A DNA stretch of 64,000 nt from Flavobacterium tibetense. Lineage in GTDB: Bacteria; Bacteroidota; Bacteroidia; Flavobacteriales; Flavobacteriaceae. Of this stretch, positions 1-7,179 are shown one piece after another. Position 1 is the stretch's first letter. Each line of letters begins with the position of its first letter. The position numbers were made by a program, and so were the translations under genes. The notes beneath the pieces were generated by a model. It did not search any database. It worked only from the letters and a program-made list of their open reading frames with translations, and was not told the origin of the DNA. The stretch spans positions 1 to 64,000 of the forward strand of contig NZ_QLST01000004.1 in NCBI RefSeq assembly GCF_003293845.1, given 5' to 3'.

Positions 1-19
1 TTGGAAAAAACGGTCAAAT

Positions 20-98
20 TGACCACCACTTTCCAGTCTAAATTGACCACCGATTTCGGTGCAAACTGACCACCTAATTCCAGTCCAAATTGACCACC
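20..98 (+). repeat. Left-end transposase-binding repeats of the IS21 element
   Basis: TGACCACC occurs at 20-27, 44-51, 67-74 and 91-98, with 23-24 bp periods and similar spacer words (ATTTCGGTGCAAA, ATTCCAGTCCAAA). In IS21 elements such multiple subterminal repeats are the binding sites of the IstA transposase. They mirror the repeats at the right end. Confidence 0.9.
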
Positions 99-182
99 TA
101 AAATTTAGGATAAATTAGACATTAAAAACAGTTACTTTTTTTCATGTTGTTAGCCCATACATTCGTACAAAAAATACGGATT

Positions 183-1730
183 ATGGCAAACAAAGTAACA
201 GACATGAGTAAGATTAGAAAAGTAATTAAATTTCACTGTAGTGGTAAGAGTAAATTGTTTATTAGCATTTACTTATCACTTTCAAGAAATACGGTAAAGA
301 AATATATTTCTTTATTTGAACTTCTAGGCTTAAGTTTTGAAGCTATTGATGCCAAAACAGATGCCGAACTTGAAGTTTTATTTTCACAGAATACTGTTGA
401 AAGCATAGATCCTAGACTACAAAAGCTTCATGATTTTTTTCCACAAATGGAACGCGAACTCAAGAAAGTTGGTGTTACCGTCCAGCACATGTGGGAGCGA
501 TATATTGCTATACACCCTGATGGTTTTAAGAGTTCTCAATTTAGACATCACTTTAAAATATGGGGTAAACGCGTTAATCCAGTAATGCACATGAATCACA
601 AAGCAGGTGATAAAATGTATGTGGATTATGCTGGAAAAACACTTTCTATTGTTGATAAAGATACAGGAGAGATTAAAGAAGTTCAGTTTTTTGTTGCCAT
701 ACTAGGCGCAAGTCAACACACGTATGCAGAAGCTTCAATGAGTCAACAAAAAGAAGATTTTGTGACTTCGGTAGAGAATGCTATGCGTTTTTTTGAAGGT
801 GTTCCTGCGGCAATTGTTCCCGATAATCTAAAGTCAGCCGTAATTAAGAGTAGTCGTTTTGAACCTACAATTAATGAAACCTTAGCCGATTTAGCAGAGC
901 ATTACGAAACTACCATATTACCTGCAAGAGCTTACAAACCAAGAGATAAATCATTGGTAGAAGGAGCTGTAAAAATCTTGTATCGAAGAATTTATGTACA
1001 TCTAAAACAAAAACAGTTCTATAGTTTGGAAGAATTAAATCAACAAATATGGGATTTATTAGATGTTCATAATCACAAAAAGCTCACAGGAAGACCGTAT
1101 TCTCGCTATGAATTATTTATAGAAGATGAGAAGCAAAAACTACGTCCATTACCTCAAGAACGTTTTGAAATCAAGTACCAATCCTTCGCTACAGTAATGC
1201 AGAACGGTCATGCATTATTAAGTCAAGACAAGAGTTATTACAGTGTTCCGTACCAATACGTGAGAAAAAAAGTAAAACTTTTGTATACCAAAACTTCGGT
1301 TGAAATCTTCTACAAATACAACCGAATCGCTATTCATCCCAGAAATTACAAACCTTACCATTACACAACTATTGCTGAACATTTAGCTAGCACGCATCAG
1401 TTTGTTGCTGATTGGAGTGCTAGTCGTTTTATTGATTGGGCAAACAGTATTGACCAAGCTGTAGCGGATTATATTATCCAAATTATCGAAAGTAGAAATC
1501 ATCCAGAGCAAGCATATAAAAGTTGTTTAGGAATACTAAACTTTGAGAAGAAAGTAGGAAAACAACGATTAATCAACGCTTGTAAACGTGCACTCGATTT
1601 TAGGATTTACAGTTTTAAAGCCATCCAAAACATTTTAGAAAACAACTTAGACAACGCTGAGAATGAGCAAGAAGAAGAATTTGAATTACCAAATCACAAC
1701 AACATCAGAGGAAAAAACTATTACAAATAA
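183..1730 (+). CDS. istA: IS21-family transposase IstA
   Basis: IstA is the DDE transposase that cuts and joins the ends of an IS21 element. The protein (515 residues from the ATG at 183) starts with a helix-turn-helix region (SRNTVKKYISLFELLG). The integrase core follows: DYAGKTL holds the first Asp, PDNLKSAV the second, and the Glu lies in KSLVEGAVKILYRR. A Mu-type C-terminal beta-barrel region comes last. An in-frame ATG exists at 144, but the N-terminus typical of the family begins MANKVTDMSKIRKV, so 183 is preferred. istB follows after 17 bases in the usual order. No frameshift or stop is visible, so the gene appears intact. Confidence 0.95.
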   Translation: MANKVTDMSKIRKVIKFHCSGKSKLFISIYLSLSRNTVKKYISLFELLGLSFEAIDAKTDAELEVLFSQNTVESIDPRLQKLHDFFPQMERELKKVGVTVQHMWERYIAIHPDGFKSSQFRHHFKIWGKRVNPVMHMNHKAGDKMYVDYAGKTLSIVDKDTGEIKEVQFFVAILGASQHTYAEASMSQQKEDFVTSVENAMRFFEGVPAAIVPDNLKSAVIKSSRFEPTINETLADLAEHYETTILPARAYKPRDKSLVEGAVKILYRRIYVHLKQKQFYSLEELNQQIWDLLDVHNHKKLTGRPYSRYELFIEDEKQKLRPLPQERFEIKYQSFATVMQNGHALLSQDKSYYSVPYQYVRKKVKLLYTKTSVEIFYKYNRIAIHPRNYKPYHYTTIAEHLASTHQFVADWSASRFIDWANSIDQAVADYIIQIIESRNHPEQAYKSCLGILNFEKKVGKQRLINACKRALDFRIYSFKAIQNILENNLDNAENEQEEEFELPNHNNIRGKNYYK

Positions 1731-1747
1731 ATTAAAATCAAATACTT

Positions 1748-2485
1748 ATGAATGAAATCACCACAACCAAAATGAAACAAATGAAGCTTTATGGCATGCA
1801 TAACGCTTTTAAAACCGCTATTGAAAGTGGAAAAACAGATCATTACACGCTAGACCAATTTATCGCAATGCTCATTGATGCTGAATGGGATGAAAGACAC
1901 AATCGTCGCATTGAAAGAAGTATTAAAAACGCTCGATTCCATTACAAATCTAATATTGAAAATATCAATTTTGATGCTTCACGCAATCTGGATAGAAACG
2001 TGGTGTTGAGATTAGCTGCATGCGATTTTGTTGAGAAAAATCAGAATGTATTAATCACAGGAAGTACAGGAGTAGGTAAAAGTTTTTTAGGAACCGCATT
2101 AGGTTATCAAGCTTGCATCCAAGGATATAAAGTCAGTTATTATAACACATCTAAGTTATTCGCTAAGTTAAAAATGGCTAAAGCCGATGGTTCTTATCTG
2201 AGAGAATTAGCCAAAATAGAACGACAAGACGTCATTATATTAGACGATTTTGGACTTCAAGCGTTAGATAGTCAAAACCGAATTACACTTTTGGAAATCA
2301 TTGAAGATAGACACAATAATGGTTCTATAATCGTAACTTCTCAAATACCAGTACAAGGTTGGTACGATATAATCGGAGAAAAAACCATAGCTGATGCCAT
2401 TTTAGACCGACTCATACATCAATCCCATCGCATTGAATTACTAGGCGAATCCATGAGAAAGAAAAGAGGAATTAACAAAGAGTAA
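1748..2485 (+). CDS. istB: IS21-family helper ATPase IstB
   Basis: IstB is the AAA+ ATPase of IS21 that selects target DNA and stimulates IstA. The 245-residue protein has a Walker A motif GSTGVGKS near residue 105, a Walker B strand VIILDDFG near 165, and the family motif IVTSQIPVQGWYDIIGE near the end. It is full length for the family and lies directly behind istA. Both genes probably share one transcript. The element therefore looks potentially active. Confidence 0.95.
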   Translation: MNEITTTKMKQMKLYGMHNAFKTAIESGKTDHYTLDQFIAMLIDAEWDERHNRRIERSIKNARFHYKSNIENINFDASRNLDRNVVLRLAACDFVEKNQNVLITGSTGVGKSFLGTALGYQACIQGYKVSYYNTSKLFAKLKMAKADGSYLRELAKIERQDVIILDDFGLQALDSQNRITLLEIIEDRHNNGSIIVTSQIPVQGWYDIIGEKTIADAILDRLIHQSHRIELLGESMRKKRGINKE

Positions 2486-2547
2486 TTTTAGTATATTTGA
2501 ATCACAAATTAACACAAGAAAAAATGTAGTTTTTAATGAAAAATGGA

Positions 2548-2627
2548 GGTGGTCATTTTGCTCCGAAATTAGGTGGTCATTTTGAATTGGAATCAGGTGG
2601 TCACTTTAAATTGGAATTGGGTGGTCA
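2548..2627 (-). repeat. Right-end transposase-binding repeats of the IS21 element
   Basis: GGTGGTCA occurs at 2548-2555, 2572-2579, 2596-2603 and 2620-2627 with an exact 24 bp period. They are the inverted counterparts of the left-end TGACCACC words. Element end CA lies at 2644-2645. Confidence 0.9.
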
Positions 2628-2655
2628 ATATCACTGGAATTTGCATTAACTAAAA

Positions 2656-2672
2656 GTATAGAAAAACTATAC
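2656..2672 (-). promoter_or_regulatory. Dyad GTATAG-N5-CTATAC, cut off from its gene by IS21
   Basis: Perfect 6-bp inverted repeat with an AAAAA spacer, preceded by TAACTAAAA. The same block is found at 6123-6139, 7270-7286 and 8025-8041, each about 75-105 bp before a minus-strand gene start. Here the gene that should lie to its left is replaced by the IS21 right end at 2645. The site is inferred to be the operator of a further peptide cassette now lying beyond the IS element. Binding by the response regulator at 7299-7949 is inferred only. Confidence 0.6.
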
Positions 2673-2747
2673 CATATGTTTTTTTAAAAAAAGAACAGGG
2701 AATAGTAGGAAAAGGAAAAGGGATTTTAGCGTTTATTTTATTTCGAT

Positions 2748-3494
2748 TTATTTTTTTGGAATTTCACTTAAACCAATACTTTTTAAAAATTCTTCATTTT
2801 CTTTTCTAACAATTTCAATGTATTTCTTTTCAGAAATTACGTTGGTGAGATCTTGTTTCGAAATTTTAATTTTCGAATCTTTTAAAATTTGACTCACAAC
2901 AAAAGTTACTTTGTCGTCTTGTAATTCCATTATTAACCCAGGCAGTCCGTCATATCCTTTTGGTCCAAATGATATTGGAATTTCAGGATAAAACCAAGCA
3001 ACTATTTCCTTTTCTTTAATTACATCGTTTATTAATGTTCTTTTTATTGTTGTTGCTTTATAACAAGGTTTATTATCAATCATTTTACTTTCATTATGAA
3101 TTGTCCAGTCATAGCGAGTTGTATCATTTATAAAATATTTTTTTTCTGCAAAATAATTTATTTTAATTTTTAAGTTTTTCTCCGTATTGATGTAAAAGTC
3201 ACTACTTCCGCAGAATGATTTGGCTAATCTTTTAATTTTTTCATCTTCATACAATTTGTCTTTAAAATAAAAAAAAGATTCATTTCTGTTTATGTCTAGC
3301 TGAAATTCAGTAATTTTTATTGCTTGATCTAAACCTTTATAAATATAATTAACTTTACTATTTTTTATTACTTCTTCACCTTCAATTGAGCCATAAGTTG
3401 GGTATGTTTTATATATAATGGAATAATTTTCTTGTGAGTAACAAAAACGAGTTAATAAAATAATTATTAGGATTTTTTGATTAATTTTTTTCAT
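2748..3494 (-). CDS. GLPGLI family protein (copy 4 of the array)
   Basis: The protein has 248 residues with an N-terminal signal peptide ending near FCYSQE. It carries the hallmark GLPGLI at residues 183-188, preceded by the conserved block NESKMIDNKPCYKAT and then VAWFYPEIPISFGPKGY. GLPGLI proteins (TIGR01200/PF09697 type) are exported Bacteroidetes proteins of unknown function. This copy has no peptide gene directly before it. The 214 bp spacer upstream holds a possible own promoter. Its tail region (2690-2735) resembles the tail of the neighbouring copy at 3645-3690, a sign of tandem duplication. It is the last gene of the array before the IS21 element. Confidence 0.88.
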   Translation of the reverse strand: MKKINQKILIIILLTRFCYSQENYSIIYKTYPTYGSIEGEEVIKNSKVNYIYKGLDQAIKITEFQLDINRNESFFYFKDKLYEDEKIKRLAKSFCGSSDFYINTEKNLKIKINYFAEKKYFINDTTRYDWTIHNESKMIDNKPCYKATTIKRTLINDVIKEKEIVAWFYPEIPISFGPKGYDGLPGLIMELQDDKVTFVVSQILKDSKIKISKQDLTNVISEKKYIEIVRKENEEFLKSIGLSEIPKK

Positions 3495-3708
3495 TTTCTA
3501 TTTTTTCTATTTTTCTGGGAACACTCTTTTTAAAAACGAATTTTCCCACAGAATATTATAATTTTCCCAAGTTAAATTCAACAAAAGTGTAGTTACTTTT
3601 ATTCTCAAAATTAGGTTTAATAGTTGCAATCAAGTTTTGAGAAAAAGAAATAACAGGAAATAATAGGAAAAGGATTAGGGATTTTGGTGTTTAAAAACGC
3701 GTAAATAG
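3495..3708 (-). promoter_or_regulatory. Spacer between GLPGLI copies 3 and 4
   Basis: No gene is visible. Read on the minus strand it holds TTGAGAATAAAAGTAAC followed by TACACTTTTG near 3580-3600, a loose match to a Bacteroidetes promoter that could serve the GLPGLI gene at 2748-3494. The stretch 3645-3690 (AACAGGAAATAATAGGAAAA, then AGGGATTTTGG) is nearly repeated at 2694-2733, downstream of the next copy. Confidence 0.35.
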
Positions 3709-4428
3709 TTAAAATCTGTTTAATTTTTTTTTAGTTTGTTTTTCAATTACTTTTTCAAGCTCATTTATGTAAACGTCATTTATGTCGGATTTTGTATTAA
3801 GCTCAATTTTATTCACTATCCAAGTTCTCTTTGCTTCCGATAATTCTAAAACCAACCCAGGTAAACTTGGGTATTTATTTGGACAATAGGGTAGCGGAAT
3901 TTCAGGACAATACCAAGCAATAACTTTATAAGCATGATCTTTACCTCTTGCGTGAAACTTCCATTCTGTTTCTGCTTTGTAGCATGTATACCCAGAAATT
4001 ACTTTGGTCTCGTTAGTGTATTTCCAAACAAAATTACTTGAATCATATTTTATTACATACTCATATTCGCTATTTATTTCGCCTATCTCATGACTAACTC
4101 CTTTAGCTTTATCTGTGTAGAATATAATATGTCCATAAAAATTACCTAATATTAAATTATAATTATTAATATCAATAGCATCACTCGGTAATTTTTTCAG
4201 GCCTTTAAAACAAGACACACTGTCTTTGTAGTGTAGTTCAAATGTAAAGTTTTCAGCCATTTTAATTTTTTCAAGTTCAAACTGATATTGCCATAAACTT
4301 TTTCTTTTTAATTCCTCTGTTGCTTCAGATTCGTTATAAAAAGTACTATAAGTGATTTTTCCTTCGTTTGTTATTTTTTGACTAAAACTAAATAGGCTCA
4401 AAAATAAAAAAAATTGTGTTGTTTTCAT
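3709..4428 (-). CDS. GLPGLI family protein (copy 3, paired with peptide 1)
   Basis: This is a 239-residue exported protein. The signal peptide ends around SLFSFSQK. The family motif is SLPGLV at 188-193, after NETKVISGYTCYKAE and IAWYCPEIPLPY. Compared with its neighbours the first Gly of GLPGLI is Ser. It starts 53 bases after the stop of the peptide gene at 4481-4750, with a strong hairpin between them, so the two are probably cotranscribed. The family has no assigned function. Constant pairing with small secreted peptides suggests a joint role in export, folding or binding of the peptide (inference). Confidence 0.88.
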   Translation of the reverse strand: MKTTQFFLFLSLFSFSQKITNEGKITYSTFYNESEATEELKRKSLWQYQFELEKIKMAENFTFELHYKDSVSCFKGLKKLPSDAIDINNYNLILGNFYGHIIFYTDKAKGVSHEIGEINSEYEYVIKYDSSNFVWKYTNETKVISGYTCYKAETEWKFHARGKDHAYKVIAWYCPEIPLPYCPNKYPSLPGLVLELSEAKRTWIVNKIELNTKSDINDVYINELEKVIEKQTKKKLNRF

Positions 4429-4438
4429 TTATTATAAT

Positions 4439-4458
4439 AAGGAGCCCTAGGGCTCCTT
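4439..4458 (-). terminator. Intercistronic hairpin between peptide 1 and its GLPGLI gene
   Basis: AAGGAGCCCTAGGGCTCCTT is a perfect 20-bp palindrome lying 22 bases after the peptide gene and 11 bases before the GLPGLI start. The U-tract is short (TTATTATAA), so partial termination or mRNA stabilisation of the peptide part is more likely than full termination. Confidence 0.7.
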
Positions 4459-4480
4459 TATTTACATTCAGCATTATTAA

Positions 4481-4750
4481 TTATTCGATTGATAGTTTCT
4501 TTTTCTTAACAGTGTCTCTGAATCGAGGGTTGTCACAGTTACTTTGGTCATAGCAGTAATCTACAAAATCCATCCATTGTGAATTTGTTGGGTCAGGTCC
4601 GACAACTTGTCCATCTGCCCATTGGTTACATTGGTCACAATCTGTTAAAACTGTTTCATCAATTAGTTTTTTATCCTCAATCTCATTCGCCATACCAGCA
4701 AATGAGAATGCTACTAGTGCTACTGCACTAAAAATCATTTTTTTACTCAC
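4481..4750 (-). CDS. Small secreted peptide 1 with four cysteines
   Basis: The precursor has 89 residues. The start is a GTG (then AGT AAA AAA ATG); the internal ATG at 4738 is an alternative. The leader KKMIFSAVALVAFSFAGMA followed by NE is a typical Sec signal peptide and is nearly identical to those of the genes at 5754-6020 and 6957-7166. The mature part is acidic to neutral, holds C-x2-C plus two further cysteines (DCDQC, YCYDQSNC), and ends KKKKLSIE. It has no similarity to the other two mature peptides. Function is unknown; a disulfide-bonded secreted effector or signal is a guess. The GLPGLI gene follows. Confidence 0.72.
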   Translation of the reverse strand: MSKKMIFSAVALVAFSFAGMANEIEDKKLIDETVLTDCDQCNQWADGQVVGPDPTNSQWMDFVDYCYDQSNCDNPRFRDTVKKKKLSIE

Positions 4751-4806
4751 GAATTATTATTGTTTTTTTAGTGTTCATGAATCTTCGATTTTATTCTTTA
4801 AATTTT

Positions 4807-4840
4807 TAAAATTAATACTTTGTTTTGGTTAACCAAAACA
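4807..4840 (-). promoter_or_regulatory. Promoter with 20-bp palindrome before peptide 1
   Basis: TGTTTTGGTTAACCAAAACA (4821-4840) is a perfect palindrome. Read on the minus strand, its TTG (4836-4834) is followed after 19 bases by TAATTTTA (4814-4807), a fair match to the Bacteroidetes -33/-7 promoter. The palindrome thus covers the -33 box. The same position in the other cassettes holds TTGGTATACCAA. A stretch CTAAAAGCTACAAAAAATAG near 4904-4923 may be a decayed copy of the upstream dyad. Confidence 0.5.
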
Positions 4841-4968
4841 AAAGATGAGAGAAAAAAAACGATTTTTCGCATAATTCATTGTAATTTACAATTATTTAAC
4901 ACGCTAAAAGCTACAAAAAATAGAATGATTTAATATTGAGGTTGTTAGAATAATTGTAGTTTTAGTAA

Positions 4969-5691
4969 TTAATTTTGATTGACTAAATCTTCCATTGCTT
5001 TGTTGAAAATTGTGGTCATTTCTTCTTCAGAAATTGTTTTTTCAGTAGGTATTTTTATATCAGGCATTGAATTGAATTTTTGAATTTTTTTTAAATAAAA
5101 CTTGATTTTTGAATTTTTTTGATTTGCTTCAAATACTAAACCAGGTAATCCATAGAAAATATCTGGACCATATGGATAAGGAAATTCAGGGCAAAACCAA
5201 GCTATTAATTCAATTATACCTTTTCCTCTAAAATCATCAAAAGGGAAGCTGGTTTTAGCTTTATAACATAAAAAACCGCTTATTATTTTCGATTCTTTAG
5301 TGATTTCCCAATTATAATGATCTATCCTTTTTTTAACAAAGTAAATATCTCCAAGTAGTTCTGTTTTATGAATAACATTGCTTTTTTTATTATCGTAATA
5401 ACGAGTGCCATCCCCACCACCCATAGTTATTGCCCTTTTGTTAAAGTTAGGGGTGTTTACTTTTTCAATATACATAAAAGAAGCAATATTTTCATTTATT
5501 AATAATTGATATTCAACTAATTCAAAAGATTTATTCATATCAATAATATTGTTTTTAATAGTAATATCTTTGAGATTATTTAACTCTTCTTCGTTTGGGG
5601 TTGTTATTTTTCCATATGTAAATTCAAGTTTCTGAGAAAAAACACTTAGGGAAAATAAGTATAAAATTATTATTAAATTATAGCTTTTCAT
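4969..5691 (-). CDS. GLPGLI family protein (copy 2, paired with peptide 2)
   Basis: This is a 240-residue exported protein with a signal peptide ending near LSVFSQK. GLPGLV lies at residues 181-186, after TKESKIISGFLCYKAK and LIAWFCPEFPYPYGP, the same order of blocks as in the sister copies. A glycine-rich stretch MGGGDGTRYYD near residue 95 is specific to this copy. It starts 62 bases after the peptide 2 stop codon, across a hairpin. The function of the family is not known. Confidence 0.88.
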   Translation of the reverse strand: MKSYNLIIILYLFSLSVFSQKLEFTYGKITTPNEEELNNLKDITIKNNIIDMNKSFELVEYQLLINENIASFMYIEKVNTPNFNKRAITMGGGDGTRYYDNKKSNVIHKTELLGDIYFVKKRIDHYNWEITKESKIISGFLCYKAKTSFPFDDFRGKGIIELIAWFCPEFPYPYGPDIFYGLPGLVFEANQKNSKIKFYLKKIQKFNSMPDIKIPTEKTISEEEMTTIFNKAMEDLVNQN

Positions 5692-5712
5692 TCTTAATTT
5701 TAAAAAATTTTA

Positions 5713-5743
5713 CTTTAGGCTTTTCATATCGAAAAGCCTAAAG
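5713..5743 (-). terminator. Intercistronic hairpin between peptide 2 and its GLPGLI gene
   Basis: CTTTAGGCTTTT and GAAAAGCCTAAAG form a 12-bp stem around a short CATATC loop, 10 bases after the peptide stop and 21 bases before the GLPGLI start. No clean U-tract follows on the minus strand. Its sequence is unrelated to the hairpins at the same place in the other cassettes, so the structure, not the sequence, is kept. Confidence 0.7.
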
Positions 5744-5753
5744 TTTTTAATTA

Positions 5754-6020
5754 TTAACCAACAAAAACTGGAGCTAATAGTATAGCTCCATTATTGTTTG
5801 CATCTACACAAGTATTATAATAAAATGTATATGCTTCAGCAAATTGTGATGAAGACATTGTATTTCCATAATAGTTTGATTCTGCAACGGTAGAAGCCAT
5901 AGCATATGAACTACAATTTGTTTTTACAACAATTTTTTCTTCTTTCTCTTCCACTTCATTCGCCATACCAGCAAATGAGAATGCTACTAGCGCAACTGCA
6001 CTAAAAATCATTTTTTTCAT
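5754..6020 (-). CDS. Small secreted peptide 2 with two cysteines
   Basis: The precursor has 88 residues and begins MKKMIFSAVALVAFSFAGMA, a Sec signal peptide with probable cleavage before NE. The mature part starts with an acidic stretch (EVEEKEEKI), has Cys at TNCSSY and NTCVD, is rich in Tyr, Ser and Asn, and ends AILLAPVFVG. Only the leader matches the other two peptides. The ATG at 6020 is preceded by AATTTAAAGA. The gene is paired with the GLPGLI gene at 4969-5691. Function is unknown. Confidence 0.75.
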   Translation of the reverse strand: MKKMIFSAVALVAFSFAGMANEVEEKEEKIVVKTNCSSYAMASTVAESNYYGNTMSSSQFAEAYTFYYNTCVDANNNGAILLAPVFVG

Positions 6021-6032
6021 TCTTTAAATTTT

Positions 6033-6063
6033 TAAAATTAATACTTTGTTTTTGGTATACCAA
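6033..6063 (-). promoter_or_regulatory. Promoter with TTGGTATACCAA palindrome before peptide 2
   Basis: On the minus strand TTGGTATACCAA (6063-6052) is followed by TAATTTTA (6040-6033), giving TTG-N20-TAATTTTA, a plausible flavobacterial promoter whose -33 box sits in the palindrome. A second half site TTTGGTAT lies at 6071-6078. The block is nearly identical to 7180-7210. If this is the real promoter, the leader RNA would be only a few bases. Confidence 0.5.
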
Positions 6064-6122
6064 TGGCGAATTTGGTATAAAAAATTTCAAAAACAAAATT
6101 TCAATTTCACATTTAACTAAAA

Positions 6123-6139
6123 GTATAGAAAAACTATAC
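6123..6139 (-). promoter_or_regulatory. Dyad GTATAG-N5-CTATAC upstream of peptide 2
   Basis: A perfect dyad about 105 bp before the peptide 2 start and one of four copies in this array. Spacing and size suit a dimeric LuxR-type response regulator. Assignment to the regulator at 7299-7949 is inference. Confidence 0.6.
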
Positions 6140-6228
6140 CAGTTTGTGGCGCTAACAATAGTTCTTGTATTTTCATTTCTTTTAAAAAGCTTTTTGCAAG
6201 GAAAAGAAGAAAGAATTTTTGTATTTAG

Positions 6229-6900
6229 TTAATCTTGAAACATTTCTTCTTCTAATTTTTTAATTAAAGAGGTATATTCCTCGTAAGACAAAATTTTAAT
6301 TTTATCTGGAAAGTATATTTCTTTCGGACAATCTTTTACAATTTTAGTCGCAGAATAAACTTCAAAACCTTGTTGAAGAAAAAGAATAACACCGGGTAAT
6401 CCTCCAATACCGTCTGGTCCATAAGAATATGGTAAATTCGGACAATACCAAGCGATTATATCAAATGAGTTTTTACCATCAGTTGTGTACTTAGAAGTTG
6501 CTTTAAAGCATTTTAGATTATTAATAATTTTAGATTCATTATGCAATTGCCATATAGGAAATTCTTCCTCTATTAGAAAACTATTTTTCTTTGCTACAAA
6601 TTCACTGTTTTCGGTATATTTTTTATTATTGTGTATGTAAATAATTGCATCATCTGGAACATAAGCTGTTCTATTTAAAATCTCTTCGCTAGTTAATTTA
6701 TTCGTTTGTTCAAAAACTGATACTTCTTTGGTAAAAATTAACTCAAATTTTAAATTTTCTAAATACTTATTTGTACGTCTAATTTCTTCTGCATTTGATG
6801 TAAATTCAGGTATAATTCTTTCCATCCTATAGGTAATACAAATTTTTTCTTGTGAATTTGCACTTATAAAGAAAAGTATAAAAATTATTTTTTTGATCAT
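6229..6900 (-). CDS. GLPGLI family protein (copy 1, paired with broken peptide 3)
   Basis: This is a 223-residue protein with a signal peptide ending at SANSQEK. The family motif is GLPGVI at 167-172, after LHNESKIINNLKCFKAT and IIAWYCPNLPYSYGPDG. It is the shortest of the four copies. It lies 56 bases after the peptide gene at 6957-7166, which carries a nonsense codon, so this copy may now be expressed without a functional partner. The reading frame itself is intact. Confidence 0.87.
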   Translation of the reverse strand: MIKKIIFILFFISANSQEKICITYRMERIIPEFTSNAEEIRRTNKYLENLKFELIFTKEVSVFEQTNKLTSEEILNRTAYVPDDAIIYIHNNKKYTENSEFVAKKNSFLIEEEFPIWQLHNESKIINNLKCFKATSKYTTDGKNSFDIIAWYCPNLPYSYGPDGIGGLPGVILFLQQGFEVYSATKIVKDCPKEIYFPDKIKILSYEEYTSLIKKLEEEMFQD

Positions 6901-6917
6901 TTTTTTAAGTTTTAAAA

Positions 6918-6948
6918 GAGTTGAGACGCAATTTGCATCTCAACTCTT
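6918..6948 (-). terminator. Intercistronic hairpin between peptide 3 and its GLPGLI gene
   Basis: AGAGTTGAGACGC and GCATCTCAACTCT pair with one mismatch around AATTT. It sits directly behind the stop of the peptide gene, at the same place as the hairpins of the other two cassettes but with a different sequence. The minus strand continues TTTTAAAACTTAAAAAA, so some termination is possible. Confidence 0.7.
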
Positions 6949-6956
6949 CGATTGTT

Positions 6957-7166
6957 TTATGGTTCTAATGAAACAGTTCTACTTCTACATGCGTGATAAA
7001 CCTTTTGAGCTTCTACCGCAGCTTTAGTTTCATTCATACCATCTGCAATTAATTTGTCTTTTGCAGCCTTATATTCTTTTTGACATTCTTAAACTGTACC
7101 GTCATTCGCCATACCAGCAAATGAGAATGCTACTAGTGCTACTGCACTGAAAATCATTTTTTTCAA
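6957..7166 (-). pseudogene. Small secreted peptide 3, broken by a nonsense codon
   Basis: Reading from 7166, the frame gives TTG AAA AAA ATG ATT TTC and then the shared leader ending FAGMAND. The usual first ATG is TTG here; the ATG at 7157 is the alternative start. After MANDGTV comes TAA at 7091-7089, and the same frame then runs on without a break to the TAA at 6959-6957. The rest reads ECQKEYKAAKDKLIADGMNE and on through a second Cys (YHACRSR) to SLEP. A single base change explains the loss. Expression would give only a 22-residue leader. Promoter, hairpin and GLPGLI partner are all kept, so the break looks recent. Confidence 0.78.
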
Positions 7167-7179
7167 TTCTTTAAATTTT

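Larger units (their letters stand above)
2..2645 (+). mobile_element. Complete IS21-family insertion sequence
   Basis: The element carries istA and istB in tandem and is bounded by TG at position 2 and CA at 2645. Both ends hold four TGACCACC words pointing inward, and the outermost word lies 17 bases inside each TG/CA end, so the limits are well supported. The size of about 2.64 kb is normal for IS21. The target duplication cannot be checked because the left flank is outside the window. On the right it abuts TAACTAAAAG, which elsewhere in the window precedes the GTATAG-N5-CTATAC dyad. It therefore landed beside a regulatory site of the neighbouring peptide/GLPGLI array. Confidence 0.93.

Noticed and set aside
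20..98. Evenly spaced repeats that could be read as a CRISPR fragment
   Set aside because: The 8-base words are inverted at the other end around istA-istB, so they are IS21 end repeats.
4904..4923. Fifth copy of the GTATAG dyad before peptide 1
   Set aside because: CTAAAAGCTACAAAAAATAG has lost one arm; it may be a decayed copy but cannot be called a site.
7089..7091. Recoding of the in-frame TAA in peptide 3 (stop read-through)
   Set aside because: No recoding signal is seen and the other two peptides have a sense codon there; a plain nonsense mutation is simpler.
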